Source: Myxococcales bacterium (GTDB lineage Bacteria; Myxococcota_A; Polyangia; Polyangiales; Polyangiaceae). Taken from it: a stretch of DNA of 35,339 bases. The notes below the pieces were generated by a model. The model searched no databases and was not told the DNA's origin. It saw only the letters and a list, made by a program, of their open reading frames with translations. The DNA is taken from positions 1-35,339 of the forward strand of contig JAAFHV010000073.1 of the NCBI GenBank assembly GCA_013297655.1. The letters run 5' to 3'. The position numbers and the translations under genes are program-made. This document shows, one piece after another, positions 1-7,628 of the stretch. Within the stretch, counting starts at the first letter, position 1. Each line of letters starts with the position of its first letter.

Positions 1-2
1 CC

Positions 3-311
3 GGCTTCGGTCCCCCCGGCGGCGGCTTCCCGCCCCCCGGCGGCCCGATGATGCCCGGCGCGGGTGGTGACGTGAACACCACCCTCCCGATCATCCTCGG
101 CGTCCTGTCGTGCCTTTGCTGCGGCTGGTTCATCGGCCTCATCCTCGGCATCATCGCGATCGTGATGGCGGTGCAAGCCGGCAACGCGAAGAACATGGGC
201 GACATCGAAGGTGCGCGGAGCAAGGCCAAGACCGCGACGATCCTCGCCTCCGTCGGTCTCGGTATCGGCATCCTGCTCGACATCATCGGCGGCGTGATCC
301 AGAACATGTAA
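3..311 (+). CDS. CD225/dispanin-like small membrane protein (5' end missing)
   Basis: The frame is open from the first bases of the window, so the start lies upstream. The visible N-terminal part is Gly/Pro/Phe-rich (repeated GGFPPPGG-like residues). It is followed by two hydrophobic segments, the first containing a CLCC cysteine pair and the second near the C-terminus. Between them lies a short polar stretch with the pattern GD(I)xGARSKAK. This order (membrane segment with CC, a GDxxxA..S..AK loop, second membrane segment) is the CD225/dispanin pattern, also seen in bacterial DUF4190-like proteins. Such proteins are small, sit in the cytoplasmic membrane, and mostly have no known role in bacteria. 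An internal ATG at 48 could serve as a start, but the open Gly/Pro-rich lead looks like part of the same protein. An intrinsic terminator follows closely. Confidence 0.7.
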   Translation, partial: GFGPPGGGFPPPGGPMMPGAGGDVNTTLPIILGVLSCLCCGWFIGLILGIIAIVMAVQAGNAKNMGDIEGARSKAKTATILASVGLGIGILLDIIGGVIQNM

Positions 312-331
312 GTCGCGCCCCGCGGCTTCGA

Positions 332-370
332 GAAGAACGCTCGCTCCTCCAGGGGCGAGCGTTTCTCTTT
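332..370 (+). terminator. Intrinsic terminator after the CD225-like gene
   Basis: A perfect 9-bp inverted repeat (arms 336-344 and 355-363, 10-nt loop) is followed by the T-rich run 362-370 on the plus strand. It lies 25 nt after the stop codon at 311 and faces the convergent operon that ends at 437. The opposite strand has a pyrimidine-rich tract too, so it may work in both directions. Confidence 0.7.
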
Positions 371-436
371 TGGCGCGCCGCGCCGAAATCGTCAGCACAT
401 CCAGGCAGATCGGAAGGCCGTGCGCGTGTCACGAGC

Positions 437-673
437 TCACGGCTTCGCGGCGCGGATCCTCGCGAGCACGGCGCGCGCGGTACCGGTGCGCCCATCGGAC
501 GAAGCAGATGCCTCGAGCCTCCGCTCGCGCAGGCTCTCCTCGTAGGCCTCTCGGCGACCGGCCTCGTCGAGATCGAAGAACGCGGGAGACCACACGATCT
601 CGCCCGTGGCGCGCGACTCACGGTAGGCGCCCGCGGCAGCGGCGACGAGGGCTTCCTTTTCTTCCTCCGTCAC
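437..673 (-). CDS. Small protein co-translated with ECF sigma factor
   Basis: A 78-residue protein starting with GTG at 673-671. The start overlaps the TGA stop of the sigma factor (672-670) in a GTGA arrangement, which implies translational coupling. It begins TEEEKEALVAAAAGAYR and has an acidic, helical first half followed by an Arg-rich segment with the pattern REAYEESLRERRLEASAS. It has no membrane segment, no cysteine pair and no zinc-binding motif, so it does not look like a classical membrane or ZAS anti-sigma factor. I do not recognise the family. Its position suggests that it modulates the sigma factor or works with it, but that is inference from context only. Confidence 0.6.
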   Translation of the reverse strand: MTEEEKEALVAAAAGAYRESRATGEIVWSPAFFDLDEAGRREAYEESLRERRLEASASSDGRTGTARAVLARIRAAKP

Positions 674-1254
674 GCGCCACCTCCCGCGGGTGAAAACGAG
701 AGGTCGATGCCCTTGGCGCGCAGGCACTCGTAGAGCGCACGCTTTGCGCGAGTCACGTTCTGGAGGAACGTGTTGCGACGCATCGTGAGCCTCTCCGCGA
801 GCGTCTCGTCGGGGACCATTCCGCTGTTTTCGAGCCGCGCGACGATGACCCTTTTCGCCTGCGCGGGCAGCTCTTCGATGCAGTCGTGGGTCGCGGCGCG
901 CAGGAGCACGTCCGGGGCTTCGTCCGTGCGATCGAGCGACGCATGCTCGACCGCTCGTTCGTACGTCTCGGGATCGAACGAGGCCTCGCGGCGCTTGCGG
1001 AGCTCGGAGATCGCCACGTTTCGTGCGGTGCGGACCGCGAAGCGCAAGAGGGCATTGGGCCGCCCGTCGGGGACGATCCGACCGGCGGCCTGCCACACAC
1101 GAAGGAGCGACTCTTGGAGCACCGCCTCGGTGTCGACCACCGCGGCGAACGAGCGGAGCGAGACGCGCACCTCGTGCTCGACGAGGGAGAGCCATGCGCC
1201 GAACGCGTCGGCGTCTCCCCGTCGAATTCCGTCGAAGTGAACGTCCGCGTCCAT
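670..1254 (-). CDS. ECF-type RNA polymerase sigma factor
   Basis: A 194-residue sigma-70 family protein of extracytoplasmic-function size. Region 2 lies at about residues 20-90, with the LQESLLRVWQAA helix and the RFAVRTARNVAISELRKRR segment typical of region 2.3-2.4. Region 4 lies at about 125-185, beginning ELPAQAKRVIVARL and ending in a helix-turn-helix, ETLAERLTMRRNTFLQNVTRAKRAL. Region 3 is absent, as expected for ECF factors. The ATG at 1254-1252 overlaps the TGA of the upstream VIT/VWA gene by one base, and its own stop overlaps the next small gene. It is therefore the middle member of a coupled three-gene operon. No transmembrane anti-sigma gene is adjacent, so control may instead depend on the VIT/VWA protein or the small protein (inference). 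Confidence 0.88.
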   Translation of the reverse strand: MDADVHFDGIRRGDADAFGAWLSLVEHEVRVSLRSFAAVVDTEAVLQESLLRVWQAAGRIVPDGRPNALLRFAVRTARNVAISELRKRREASFDPETYERAVEHASLDRTDEAPDVLLRAATHDCIEELPAQAKRVIVARLENSGMVPDETLAERLTMRRNTFLQNVTRAKRALYECLRAKGIDLSFSPAGGGA

Positions 1255-3791
1255 CAGAAGTGCGCCACGAGCGTACGCGTAGAAGAGGCGGTCTCGATTT
1301 CGACACCCGTCACGTCCGCCGCGAGCGGGCGCGTCGCGCCGACGAGCTTGCCGACGAAACGAATCATCATCCCGCCGCCGTACGTTCCCTCTGCGGTCGA
1401 GAGCGTGCGATCGAGGTCGAGCGCGATCCGTTCGCCGCTCGCGAGGACGAGGAACACGCGCACCTCGCGGATCTCCGTCTCGTCCGCGAGGCGAACCTCG
1501 ACGACGGCGCGATCCCCGTCGAGCTTGCGAAGCCGCGCGTGGAGCGACGGAGATGCGTCGCTCTCCGCGGCGCCTCCCTTCGCCGACTCCTCACGAAGCT
1601 CTTCGCTCTCGTTCGACGCGGGCGGCGGCGGCGGCGCTCCTCGCGATGCCGAGGAGGCGCTCTCTTCCTTTCGCTTCTTCTGCGGGCCGAACACCGCCTT
1701 CTTCGCGCGATCGAAGAACGAGTCTCGCGGAGCTTCGCGCTTGGCCTCGGGCGCCCCCTCGTCCGCCGCGACCTTGCGCGCGGCCTTCGGAGGTGCGCCA
1801 CCGAGCGCTCCCGGTGCACCCGTCGGAGCAGGAGGAGGCGGAGCTGCAGGTGGACGTGCCATCGGCATCGCCATCGACGGAGACGCCACGACGGCGCGCG
1901 CGAGGGTCGTCGACGACGCAGGCCTGAGGCCGGCCCCGGTCGCCGACATGCCGAAGGGGAGCGCCTGCGCCACCTCTTCGTGACGCGAGGCCTTCGTCGG
2001 ATCGACGGTGACCTCCGAGTCGATCGCGACGAACGAGGTTCGTTTCGTCACGATCCCGAACGCGAGCCCGAGACGCTCCGTTTCTTGGTCGGCCTCCTGC
2101 GACGAGCCGAAGTCGCCCGCCGCGAGCCGAAGCTCCACGTCGCGCACCGCCTCTCGGCCGTAGAGCGCGCGGACGTGGGGACGCTCGACGCCATCCGGAA
2201 CCACGCGAATCTCTTGGCGATACTCGCCCTTCGCGGTGCGCCCGGTGAGCACCAAGGTGCCTCCTTCGCGCGGCAGCCGGATCGGGATCAACGAGGGCGC
2301 CTCCGCGTGGAGATCTTGGATCTTCTCGATCGCGCACGCGACCTCGAAGAGGCCCGCCGCGGTCGCCCGTTTCACCTCGAGACCGGTGACGAGCGGAGCC
2401 CCCGTACGCGCGAGGAGGCGGGTGACGAGCGGCTCGACGTCTTCCCCGACACCACAAATGATCTCGAGCCCACGCCCCGCGCGCGCCGCCGGAGCGAGGA
2501 GCGAGCGGTTCACCGCGGAGCCGACGCCGACCGTGTGAACGCGTGCACCATGCACGTTGTCGCGAAAGATCGCGGACACGATCTCGCGCTCGAAGCCGAT
2601 GAGGCCGTCGGTCACGAGCACGACCTGCGCGCTCCGCCCCGGACGAACGTCACGGAGCGCGCGCAGGATCCCGGTCCGCATCTCTGTGCCTCCGGAGGCA
2701 CGAAGGCGCGAGAGCCACGCGAGCGCGTCGGCCTTGGTCGCTTTTGTCGCCCGCGAGGGCAACGTCCGGAACGAGCGCGTGTCGTTCGAGAACTCCACCA
2801 AGTGGAGCGTGTCCTCGTCGCCGAGGCGATCGACCAGCGCGCTCGCGACGCGGCGCGCTTGTTCGAGTGGCTCCCCGCCCATCGAGCCGCTCGTATCGAG
2901 GAGGATCGTGAGATCGCGCGGCGTCGCTTTTCCTGCGGCTTCGGCGGGAGGCACCACCGTCACGAGCGCGTAGGCCGCGTCGTCGCGGTCGTCGACGTGA
3001 ACCGCAGCGATCGCCGACGCAGCCTCCAGCGCCGCGTCCCAACGCACGACCAGATCGCGATCGAGAGGCGCTTTTCCCTCGCCGCCGAAGCCGACGCGGA
3101 ACGTGCCGGCGCGGTCTCGTGCGCACTGGAGCGCGTGGGTCGGCGACTCCGGCGAGCGCCCCTCCGGGAGCATGTCGCCGACGTCGAGCACGAGCGACAT
3201 GCGCGGGGTGACCGCCGAAACCTCCGCGATCGTGACCGTGAGCGCGGCCGCGTCCTCCACGCGTCCGCTCTCGCCGAGGTAGCGCGGCGCGACCGTCATC
3301 GGGAAGCGGAGCTCCCACTGTCCCCTCCCCGGCATTGCCTGCGCTTCCAGCGGCGCGATCGCGGCGTAGACGAGCCTCGCGTCGACGGTGATCTTCGCGA
3401 CGACCGCGGTGTGGGGCGGCACGTTCCCGATCTCTTGCGTGAACACGGTGGTGCGCTCTTCTTCGAGCAGCGCCGCGGTGTGCCCGGACACGATCGCGTC
3501 GTCGAAGCGCTCGCGGGCCTTCGCCTTCGTGTCCACCTCGCCCACGATCGTGCGCTCTCCGATCTCGAAGCGAAAGCCGGTGACGGCCGCCTCGTCCGGG
3601 AGCGGCAGCTTGTACGTCACGTGGAGCGGGTCGGCGTGCGGGTTCTCGAAGCGCTGCTCGATGACGTAACGAACGATCCCGCCTTCGGCTCGCGCGTGGA
3701 GGCGGCAATCGCGGAGCGGGAGGGTTCGAGCGTCGGCGCGCGCGGCGGTGGACGTGACGGATGGGACAGAGAGGGCAGCGAGGTTCGACAT
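1254..3791 (-). CDS. VIT and von Willebrand factor A domain protein
   Basis: An 845-residue protein. Residues about 15-145 form a VIT domain (pattern YVIEQRFENP, then TYKLPLPDEAAVTGFRFEIGER and a following KAKARERFDDA helix). Residues about 290-450 form a VWA domain with the MIDAS motif DTSGSM at 299-304, a later GGTEMRTG threonine and LVTDG. A low-complexity Pro/Ala/Ser linker (about 620-740) leads to a small C-terminal beta-rich domain. VIT/VWA proteins resemble inter-alpha-trypsin inhibitor heavy chains and bind ligands through a metal ion. No convincing signal peptide or membrane segment is seen. The start at 3791 is chosen over upstream frame extension because AAGGAG at 3799-3804 sits seven bases before the ATG. 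The gene is coupled to the downstream ECF sigma factor gene (shared base at 1254), which suggests a joint regulatory role. Confidence 0.88.
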   Translation of the reverse strand: MSNLAALSVPSVTSTAARADARTLPLRDCRLHARAEGGIVRYVIEQRFENPHADPLHVTYKLPLPDEAAVTGFRFEIGERTIVGEVDTKAKARERFDDAIVSGHTAALLEEERTTVFTQEIGNVPPHTAVVAKITVDARLVYAAIAPLEAQAMPGRGQWELRFPMTVAPRYLGESGRVEDAAALTVTIAEVSAVTPRMSLVLDVGDMLPEGRSPESPTHALQCARDRAGTFRVGFGGEGKAPLDRDLVVRWDAALEAASAIAAVHVDDRDDAAYALVTVVPPAEAAGKATPRDLTILLDTSGSMGGEPLEQARRVASALVDRLGDEDTLHLVEFSNDTRSFRTLPSRATKATKADALAWLSRLRASGGTEMRTGILRALRDVRPGRSAQVVLVTDGLIGFEREIVSAIFRDNVHGARVHTVGVGSAVNRSLLAPAARAGRGLEIICGVGEDVEPLVTRLLARTGAPLVTGLEVKRATAAGLFEVACAIEKIQDLHAEAPSLIPIRLPREGGTLVLTGRTAKGEYRQEIRVVPDGVERPHVRALYGREAVRDVELRLAAGDFGSSQEADQETERLGLAFGIVTKRTSFVAIDSEVTVDPTKASRHEEVAQALPFGMSATGAGLRPASSTTLARAVVASPSMAMPMARPPAAPPPPAPTGAPGALGGAPPKAARKVAADEGAPEAKREAPRDSFFDRAKKAVFGPQKKRKEESASSASRGAPPPPPASNESEELREESAKGGAAESDASPSLHARLRKLDGDRAVVEVRLADETEIREVRVFLVLASGERIALDLDRTLSTAEGTYGGGMMIRFVGKLVGATRPLAADVTGVEIETASSTRTLVAHF

Positions 3792-3879
3792 GGCAAGGCT
3801 CCTTGGTGCGCTCGGCCGACACGTTCGACGTCGGCGCACGCTCCCCCAACGCAGCGAGCCTGGTGGTTGGTGACGTCGC

Positions 3880-3902
3880 GCGAGTCGTTTTTTTCGACTC
3901 GC
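3880..3902. other. Perfect hairpin with a seven-thymine loop upstream of the VIT/VWA operon
   Basis: An 8-bp perfect inverted repeat (3880-3887 and 3895-3902) encloses exactly seven T residues on the plus strand (seven A on the minus strand). It lies in the 141-bp gap between the SDR gene and the VIT/VWA gene, both on the minus strand. There is no T-run after the stem in the minus direction, so it is not a standard terminator for the SDR transcript. It could be an attenuator, a processing site or a protein-binding site. Confidence 0.35.
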
Positions 3903-3932
3903 ACAACCCACTGAAATAAAACGGCTATTCGT

Positions 3933-4622
3933 TCACGCGCGGCCGTAAACGGGTAGCTCGGCGCCCGAAATATCACGCGCGGCCTCGGAGAGCAGGAACG
4001 CGATCACCCCTGCGGCGGACGCGGTCGAGACCCAGGTCGTCGGGTCGACGTCGGGCATCGCCTTTCGGTTCGCGGGGGTGTCCATCGTGCTCACCAAGAT
4101 CGCGTTTACCCGCACGCCGAACGGGAGCACCTCCGCTGCCACCGCGCGGGCGAGGCTCACCGCGGCCGCTTTGCTCGCCGTGTACGCGGCGGAGCCCGCG
4201 CCCTGCCACGGGCGCTCCACGTTGCGCGAGCCCACCACCACGACGCTCCCGTTTTTTCGCGCGACCATACCGGGGAGCAAGCTCGCGAACGCGGAGTGCA
4301 CCGTCATCGTGTTGAGCTCGATCATCGAAGCGAGCGAGCGGTCGCCCTCGTGAAGCGGCGTTCCTCCTGCCCACCCTCCCGCGACGAGCGCGGCGCCGGT
4401 CACGGGCCCGCCGCTCTCTTTTTCGAAACGCGCGACGGCGGCGGCGAACGCCTCTGCGCTCGTGTCGGCGAGGCCGAGCGGCACGCCGGACAGCTCCTTC
4501 GCGAGGTCGCGGACCGCGTCCTCGGTGCGATCGAGGAGCCCCACCGTGTGCCCACTTTTGGCCAGCGCTCGGGAGAGCTCACGACCCAACGCACCGCCCG
4601 CACCCGTGATCAAGGTTCGCAT
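3933..4622 (-). CDS. Short-chain dehydrogenase/reductase (SDR) family oxidoreductase
   Basis: A 229-residue classical SDR. The N-terminal Rossmann motif TGAGGALG spans residues 6-13. The catalytic set is visible: Asn104, Ser132 (in VVGSRN), Tyr147 and Lys151 (YTASK). The usual NNAG motif is replaced by a VAGGW version. The C-terminus keeps the pattern GVRVNAILVSTMDTPANR and the ISGAELPVYGRA end typical of SDRs where NAD(P)-bound enzymes close. The substrate cannot be told from the sequence. It stands alone between the upstream lipoprotein gene (72-bp gap) and the VIT/VWA operon (141-bp gap), all on the minus strand. The ATG at 4622 has a weak AGGA-like site about nine bases upstream. Confidence 0.88.
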   Translation of the reverse strand: MRTLITGAGGALGRELSRALAKSGHTVGLLDRTEDAVRDLAKELSGVPLGLADTSAEAFAAAVARFEKESGGPVTGAALVAGGWAGGTPLHEGDRSLASMIELNTMTVHSAFASLLPGMVARKNGSVVVVGSRNVERPWQGAGSAAYTASKAAAVSLARAVAAEVLPFGVRVNAILVSTMDTPANRKAMPDVDPTTWVSTASAAGVIAFLLSEAARDISGAELPVYGRA

Positions 4623-4694
4623 CGGCGGATCCTACGGGCCTCACGAACCCGAGCGTGAGGACAAAGACAAAGGTGCGCGCCGCTTACGGAGCGC

Positions 4695-7628
4695 TCAGGG
4701 CGCCTTCAGCGAACACCGCGCGGGCTGGCGGTAGTCGAAGCCGGCCCCGAGCACGAGGCGCGTCGCCTCACCGCGCGGCAAGACGCGCATCACGGTCCAG
4801 CGCTCCGCTTTGCGTCCTTGTTCGATGTCGTAGCCGCGCATGCGCATCTCGAGGCCTTCGAGGCAGACCCGCTGCTCGCCCCAACGCACCCGCGCGAAGA
4901 GCGGCCCGCTGTTCTCGGGGCCCTCTTGCGCGCCGTCGAAATGGATCCACTCGTTCGTCACCTGCACCGTGGCGCGGAACCCGGAGGCGTCCGCTTTGCA
5001 CGCCGGATCGTCGACCGCGACGAGGGTCGACCAGGGCGCGAGCTTGCTCTCTTTGCCCTTCGCTTGGAGGAGGCGCGCCGGATCGCCGATCGACGCGGGC
5101 TCGTTGCCGCTCGCGAGGCGAATGACCGCGATCTCACCGTGGGGACCCACCGCGACGGCGTCCGGGTTCGATGGATAGCGGTCGGTGTCTTGGGTTCCCT
5201 TGAGCTCGAAGACCTGGGTGAGCGCGCCGCCGCGGAAGAGCTTGTGGACCACGCTCTGCATCCCGTTGCTCGCGAGGATGACGAGCTCGTCGCCGGGCAG
5301 CTCGGCAGCAGAAATCGGAGTGAGGCTCGAGTCTTCCGGCAAGAGCGCGACGCGCGGGCCTCCGCCGCGAAACAACGCGACGACGCGATCGCTCGCGAAG
5401 AGCATGCCCCCTGGCGACGCGGGGTCGTTCGGCGTGGTGGGGACGGCGCGGTTGAACGTGATGTCGCCCAGCAAATCCTCGAGCGAAATCGAGCTCCCAC
5501 GCACCGCCGGGGCGATGTCCTGCGCCGTCACGACCCCGGTGCGAATCGTCGCGCTCGGATCGAATGGGAATACGTAGTGAAACGTGTGACGGAACGCGCC
5601 GGGGCCGGAGCCGGTGGTGCCGTACGACATCGCGCGCTTCGACTGTTCGTCGCCGTCGCCTCCCTCGCTGCCATTCACGGGGTGCAGCGAGCCGCGGGGG
5701 TAGTGGTTCGCGTCGACTCCGCTCGGCAAGAGCACGGCGCCGAGGTCCGGCTCACGGTCGCCGGTCGCGATCGTGCGACCCTTCGACGGCAACGAAGACT
5801 CGCACGCGACGATGCGCGGCTTCGCGAACGACGCGACCTCCGCCGGCGGCGGGACCTCGACCTTCTTCATTCCTGGCTTCGGAGGATCCGGGAGGTATCC
5901 GACGCGGAGCCACGGCCCGAAGATGCACCCGAGGGTGCCGCACTGGACCGCGTTCGTAGGGCGCTTCACCGTCGTCGACGCGAGATGGGAAGGAGGCGCC
6001 GCGATCTCGGTCCAGGCGATGCCGCGGTCGATCGTTTGGAAGATGCGACCTTCCTGGCTCACGCCGATGCCGCGCGCACCGGAAAATCCGTAGATCGCGT
6101 TGTCGCCGACGAACGTGCTCGCCTGTGGGGGCCCGGTGACGGGGATCGTGACCGCGCGGCCGCCGTGCCAGCCACGGATCGTTCCGTCGGGCATGAAGGT
6201 CCACTCACGATGCACCGCTGTCGCTCCGTAGTACGCCTTGCTCACGTAGCCCTTGAGGGCGGGCGGAAAGTCGGAGTCCGCGAAGGTGCGCACGTCGCCA
6301 GTGACAAGATCCGTGATCGTGGGCGGCTTCGCTTGGAGCGCGAGGGAAACGGCTGTTCCGTCGGACCGCGGGACCACGTAGCCGAGCGTCACCGCGGCGC
6401 CTCCGTCTGCCGTCGCCGAGCGTTCGACCCAAGACCCCTGCCCGCTCCGAATGCACGCCACGCCGTCGCGCGGCGGGCCCGAGCAAGGCCCTCCGTACGC
6501 GAGCGAGCCGTCGTCGCCGACATAAAAAGGCAACGTGCCGGCGAACGATTGCTCCACCTGCGGCGACTTCCCGTAGAGCGTGCCGGAGACCACGAAGCGC
6601 TCCGGGTTCACGCCGTGACGGGTGCACAAGAAGAGCGCGTCCTCGGGCGTACGCACGCCCTCGCACTGGGCATCAACGGGAAATTTCCCAGTCTGAACGG
6701 AGAGGATGTCGCCGCGACGGAGCGAGATCCGGAAGAGGTCGCCCATGTTCGCGACGAGGCCGACGCCCTCTTCTTCGGCGGGCACGCCGGCACGGACCGC
6801 CGTGCGCGCGGGAGACTCTCCCCCGCGCCATCGGGCGTCGCGATCCTTCGCCGGGACCGCGGGCACGCCGTCGACGCGGCCGAGGCGACCGTCGGGTTCG
6901 AGGCGCGCGCTCGTGTCTTCTTGGCTCGAAACGTAGATCGCGTCCTCGCGTGGCTCGATCGCGCTCGGGGAGCCCTTGAGCTGCGCCGTCACGTCGCGCC
7001 AGGTCTTGCCCGCGTCGGTCGTCGCGAGGAGGCGCGCTGTGTCGGTGAGCACGAGCCCGAGGCCGTCGTCGCGGGTCGCGATCTCGGAGAGGCCGGCTGG
7101 CTCCAGCGCCACTCGCTCGCCGGTCCCGATCTTGATCATCCACCTTTGGCCGTCGGAGCTGCGCACGAGCACACGGTCGAAGCCGAAGTCGATCGCGTGG
7201 ATGTGACCATCGGGGAAGTACGCTAAAGGCTTGAGCTTTCCGTCGAAGCGATCCGCGTGGTAAATCGACGTGTCGTTGTGAAAGAGGATCCCGCCGCCGA
7301 GCCTGTGCGGCACCTCGACGGCGGCGGTGAGCGCGCTCTTCGCGACCTCGTTCGAGACCCGCATGTGGCCACCGCTCGCGACGACGCGCACGCCATCGAC
7401 GAGGAGGCCGGTCTCCGATTTTCCGATCGGGAGCGAGTCGGTGGTGGTGCCGCCCCAGGGCGCGAGCACGTAGGGCGAAGGGTCTTCTTGGACGGCGGCC
7501 CCGGCGTCGTCGCTCGCGGGCACGGCGTGGGCGACGGTGGCGGGCTTCTCGTGCGGACCGCACGCGAAGAACGAAGAGAATACGACGGGCCCGAGGGCCG
7601 CGAGAGTGGCGAGCACGCGAGGCTTCAC
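4695..7628 (-). CDS. Large lipoprotein with Asp-box (BNR-like) repeats, probable beta-propeller
   Basis: A 977-residue protein with a lipoprotein signal peptide: n-region KPR, a hydrophobic stretch, and the sequence SSFFAC with Cys23 as the lipidated residue. The body contains sialidase-type Asp-box motifs (ATTDAGKTWRDV and QTIDRGIAWTEI) and many short beta-strand repeats, which suggests a beta-propeller. The GTG start at 7628-7626 overlaps the TGA of glnE (7627-7625) as GTGA. That fixes the start, because the open frame extends much further upstream without a signal peptide. No sialidase catalytic set (Arg triad) could be identified, so the Asp-boxes probably serve only as fold elements. Likely location is the outer membrane or periplasmic face; the function is unknown. 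Confidence 0.75.
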   Translation of the reverse strand: MKPRVLATLAALGPVVFSSFFACGPHEKPATVAHAVPASDDAGAAVQEDPSPYVLAPWGGTTTDSLPIGKSETGLLVDGVRVVASGGHMRVSNEVAKSALTAAVEVPHRLGGGILFHNDTSIYHADRFDGKLKPLAYFPDGHIHAIDFGFDRVLVRSSDGQRWMIKIGTGERVALEPAGLSEIATRDDGLGLVLTDTARLLATTDAGKTWRDVTAQLKGSPSAIEPREDAIYVSSQEDTSARLEPDGRLGRVDGVPAVPAKDRDARWRGGESPARTAVRAGVPAEEEGVGLVANMGDLFRISLRRGDILSVQTGKFPVDAQCEGVRTPEDALFLCTRHGVNPERFVVSGTLYGKSPQVEQSFAGTLPFYVGDDGSLAYGGPCSGPPRDGVACIRSGQGSWVERSATADGGAAVTLGYVVPRSDGTAVSLALQAKPPTITDLVTGDVRTFADSDFPPALKGYVSKAYYGATAVHREWTFMPDGTIRGWHGGRAVTIPVTGPPQASTFVGDNAIYGFSGARGIGVSQEGRIFQTIDRGIAWTEIAAPPSHLASTTVKRPTNAVQCGTLGCIFGPWLRVGYLPDPPKPGMKKVEVPPPAEVASFAKPRIVACESSLPSKGRTIATGDREPDLGAVLLPSGVDANHYPRGSLHPVNGSEGGDGDEQSKRAMSYGTTGSGPGAFRHTFHYVFPFDPSATIRTGVVTAQDIAPAVRGSSISLEDLLGDITFNRAVPTTPNDPASPGGMLFASDRVVALFRGGGPRVALLPEDSSLTPISAAELPGDELVILASNGMQSVVHKLFRGGALTQVFELKGTQDTDRYPSNPDAVAVGPHGEIAVIRLASGNEPASIGDPARLLQAKGKESKLAPWSTLVAVDDPACKADASGFRATVQVTNEWIHFDGAQEGPENSGPLFARVRWGEQRVCLEGLEMRMRGYDIEQGRKAERWTVMRVLPRGEATRLVLGAGFDYRQPARCSLKAP

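Noticed and set aside
1023-3914. Long open frame on the plus strand opposite the VIT/VWA gene
   Set aside because: It is antisense to a well-supported gene, rich in Arg and without any domain. Such mirror frames are normal in DNA of this GC content.
4695-7628. Sialidase activity for the Asp-box lipoprotein
   Set aside because: Only the fold-type Asp-boxes are visible; the Arg triad and other catalytic residues could not be identified.
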